Below are positions 22,727 to 25,000 of a DNA stretch of 25,000 bases, piece after piece (within the stretch, counting starts at the first letter, position 1; each line of letters starts with the position of its first letter). The position numbers and the translations under genes are program-made. The notes under the pieces were generated by a model. The model was given only the letters and a program-made list of their open reading frames with translations, did no database searches and was not told where the DNA came from. Origin of the DNA: Halisarca cf. caerulea (taxonomy: Eukaryota; Porifera; Demospongiae; Chondrillida; Halisarcidae); contig CAUJGJ010000434.1 in NCBI GenBank assembly GCA_963170055.1, positions 3,426,817 through 3,451,816 on the forward strand, in the 5' to 3' direction.

Positions 22727-22944
22727 GTAGTACCAAAAGGGCTTAGGAAAACTTCACTTAGTCTAGCTTCTTTGCGATAACAACAGGCCTCTCAAAAGGG
22801 AAGTTATTGAAAAGTTCATGGGTATACCTACTCGTTCAGCCCTTGTTTGATGCCCTGAAGCTTCTACAAGTTGAGAACAGAAGCTGCAAAGAAGCCCGGA
22901 ATTTTCACACCTCCGAATTAGCGTGGACATGTCCCACTTGCATG
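22727..22944. repeat. Diverged copy of the MITE right part
   Basis: Direct-orientation match to about 21455-21655: TTAGGAAAAC, GAGAACAGAAGCTG, TTTTCACACCTCC and GGACATGTCCCAC occur in the same order. The element with the 447-bp units is therefore a partial, expanded relative of the MITE at 20919. Confidence 0.65.
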
Positions 22945-23194
22945 GATTCCCAAGCGTCTTGATGATATTGGTATCCTCAGTTGAAAGCTATGACATGTAT
23001 GCCACAAGCTGCCACCTTGACCTCTACCCTTATTAAAGATGGCTTCCATGTGCCTCTAATTGTTCTGCAATATCTTCAAATTATTCGTCATGTTTGGGGA
23101 AATGATGACTTTTTCTGAACTTCTCTCATATATACGAAAGTTTAGAAGATAATAGTATAATTATCTAATAATAATATAAATTATTATAGTATAT
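22945..23194. other. Spacer, no gene seen
   Basis: No frame or repeat of note; AT-rich at the right end. Confidence 0.4.
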
Positions 23195-23196
23195 AC

Positions 23197-24116
23197 ACTG
23201 TCCTCCAAAGGAAAGTGACCACCATGAAAATGGCGGCCTATATATGAGCAAAAATAGAAGAGTCACAGGAAGGACAGATTTAATTACAAGTAGGAAGTCA
23301 AAAATACCTTAAACTTATCGTGAATTACACTCTTATTGCTAAATAAAATTAATTTCTTCTTTTGCTTTGTTTTGTCAGTTTAGGCACTTCATACTCCTTC
23401 AAATTTTGCAGTGTTCGTATACCTATAGCGCTTGTTTTGTGAAGAACAGGAGTTAATGAAAGCAAGCACAAACTTGTTTATCGTATTTAAGCTGTTAAAC
23501 TCTCTTCTGGGAGAAAGGCAGAATACACTCTAGAGCTACAATTAGATTATCTTTGCATTTTTATCAGCCATTGAGTGTTAACTGAATTTTAGCGCTCTGG
23601 CGTAGTTGTGCTATCTGGCTTCCTTCTCTACTTTGTCTTGGTCTTCCGTGGAATTTTGACCTAGATCTTGCCTAAAATGTTCCTTCTGCTATACATTCGG
23701 CTTTATTTACTCGAATTGGTTGAAATAGCAAAATAGTAGCTTGAGTCCTAAGAATGCAGATAATATCCGACGCGTACTATTCTGCAGAAAGGTCGTTTGC
23801 AGACAAGTCTAAGATGTTGTGTTTGCAAAGTATTACTAGAGCTGCAAACCTTAGGACCTTATGTAATATCTCTTTCCCTTTACGAAGATTGGGTATCTTG
23901 AAAGAAGTGAAGAAGTATCGATATTATCAACAAACAGCGCAAGTCGTACAGCTGGAAGGAATTTGAATCCAAAATATATTGTTGCAAACATTGGATACAT
24001 TGTATTGGTGATAGCTTCTTATTTCAACAATTTAGAGGTACATTAATTGTTCCTTTCGTTCCTAGCTGCCATTTTCTCCAATTGCGTAAGTGGTTACTTT
24101 CTTTTGGAGGGCAGTG
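23197..24116. mobile_element. Tc1/mariner-like TIR element, 920 bp, non-autonomous
   Basis: CACTGTCCTCCAAAGGAAAG at the left and, in reverse complement, CACTGCCCTCCAAAAGAAAG at the right, with TA outside both ends (23195-23196, 24117-24118). The match continues inward imperfectly (GACC, then AAAATGG with GGC). The 70-codon frame at 23754-23966 shows no DDE or helix-turn-helix features, and 920 bp is short for a Tc1 transposase, so this is a deleted or non-autonomous copy. Confidence 0.72.
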
Positions 24117-24118
24117 TA

Positions 24119-24365
24119 TTCTTATGAACAAAATAACTACGTACTGCATTTTATGAACAAAATAATAATTATTGTGCTGTTTTGTAAAATTCAGAAATAT
24201 ACACTCAATAAATTTTCCCCAATCTGATCGAGCCAAGTGAATTTGACAAATAATAAGACTCCATAATATTTCCATTTATATATATGCAAAAGACGATCTG
24301 GTCCATGAGCCAGCTATAGCATGGTGTACTAAGCCTAGATCTAGAGATTTCGAAATACCTTCTCA
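24119..24365. other. Spacer, no gene seen
   Basis: AT-rich; no feature. Confidence 0.4.
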
Positions 24366-24427
24366 AGCTTTTCATTGCAAAGATTAATTTAAATATAGCT
24401 TTTCATTGCAAAGATTAATTAAAAATA
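24366..24427. repeat. 31-bp tandem duplication
   Basis: AGCTTTTCATTGCAAAGATT and the following A/T bases occur at 24366 and again at 24397; a third diverged piece (GCTAAGGATTAATTT) follows. Confidence 0.75.
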
Positions 24428-24670
24428 AAATTGCTAAGGATTAATTTCCATTAGCCAAAGGGTGCATTAATGTGTTTGAAATGGTTGAGAGCTCTGCCGT
24501 ATTTCAATGACATTGCATTTGTGTGCAAGTCTTGTCTCGTCAGCAGAATCTGATGTTACACAGTAGTTTATAAAGAGGAATCTTCTGGTACCATATTGAA
24601 TTTCCTTGACTTGCGCCTAACGGTTGTGGAGATATGGGCGCCTAAAATCTGATGTGACCGAATTATGTAT
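24428..24670. other. Spacer, no gene seen
   Basis: No frame, repeat or signal of note. Confidence 0.35.
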
Positions 24671-24683
24671 TTCATTATGTATA

Positions 24684-24786
24684 TTTGTGTGTTCATGTGT
24701 GCATACATGCATGCACGCGTCTTCGTACATGTATGTGTGTGTGTGTGCTCGCGCGCGTGTGTGCATGCGTACATGCTTACGTGCAT
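24684..24786. repeat. Degenerate TG/CG alternating purine-pyrimidine tract
   Basis: Mixed TG, CATG, CGCG steps including GCTCGCGCGCGTGTGTGC near 24747. The strict alternation with CGCG favours left-handed (Z) DNA under supercoiling; known for such sequences in general, not shown here. Confidence 0.7.
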
Positions 24787-24921
24787 GCGTCCTTATGTGT
24801 TCATTGCATAAAACTACAACAGGAAAATTGAGGGGCATGCCCGTAGACCACGAACAATTGTATAGAATGTATAGAATTGTGTAGCAATTGTGTATGTGTA
24901 CACTCATTCACTGTGCCCTTT

Positions 24922-25000
24922 AATGAACTATGAGATGATATTTCCCCCTCCTCCACCCAACGCTACTACTCATTTTACACAAACTAATCGGAGGAGGGGG
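24922..25000. repeat. Short palindromic G/C-rich repeat, copy 2 (runs to window end)
   Basis: CCCCCTCCTCC at 24944-24954 and GGAGGAGGGGG at 24990-25000 are exact reverse complements. The segment matches 14110-14190 in the same orientation. Confidence 0.65.

Overview
This looks like nuclear DNA of an invertebrate animal, most likely a sponge or another early-branching metazoan. The grounds are short introns with ordinary GT-AG sites, a Death-domain protein, type II Golgi-type glycosyltransferases of family GT31, very dense (CA)n/(TG)n microsatellites, and many short inverted-repeat transposons. The assignment to sponges rests partly on a remembered resemblance of the long minus-strand protein to uncharacterised sponge and cnidarian proteins; no search was run.

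Layout. (1) 35-1432, + strand: the last three exons of a Death-domain gene, with introns made largely of (CA)n. (2) 1433-4175: 3' flank and repeat DNA, with a 176-bp pogo/Tigger-like MITE, a 771-bp foldback element and a terminus-like hairpin at 3664. (3) 4176-11346: a 7.17-kb interval bounded by a perfect 22-bp inverted repeat, at TA dinucleotides. It holds a candidate pair of + strand first exons, a G-rich coding-like minisatellite, and a long minus-strand gene (10576-6592). That gene has an SAP-like motif and cysteine pairs, a short intron at its 5' end, and one +1 frame break near 7436. (4) About 11.4-13.95 kb and 18.1-20.9 kb: two diverged copies of one segment, each carrying a minus-strand beta-1,3-galactosyltransferase-like gene. 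In the second copy the stop codon is lost and the frame runs into a (TG)n tract, adding about 90 mostly His/Thr residues. (5) 14-18 kb, between the copies: a 425-bp (CA)n tract, several hairpins, a candidate minus-strand first exon, a TIR-bounded element with a tRNA-like SINE head, and a second pogo-like MITE. (6) 20.9-25 kb: a MITE with nested palindromes, a 447-bp tandem duplication ending in (TA)n, a Tc1-like TIR element of 920 bp, and a second copy of a short G/C-rich palindromic repeat.

The recognisable genes do not form one pathway. The two glycosyltransferases are a local gene duplication; the Death-domain gene is an unrelated neighbour; the long minus-strand protein may belong to the 7-kb repeat-bounded element or may be a host gene that happens to lie between the repeats. 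All exon joins are my own predictions from splice signals and reading phase.
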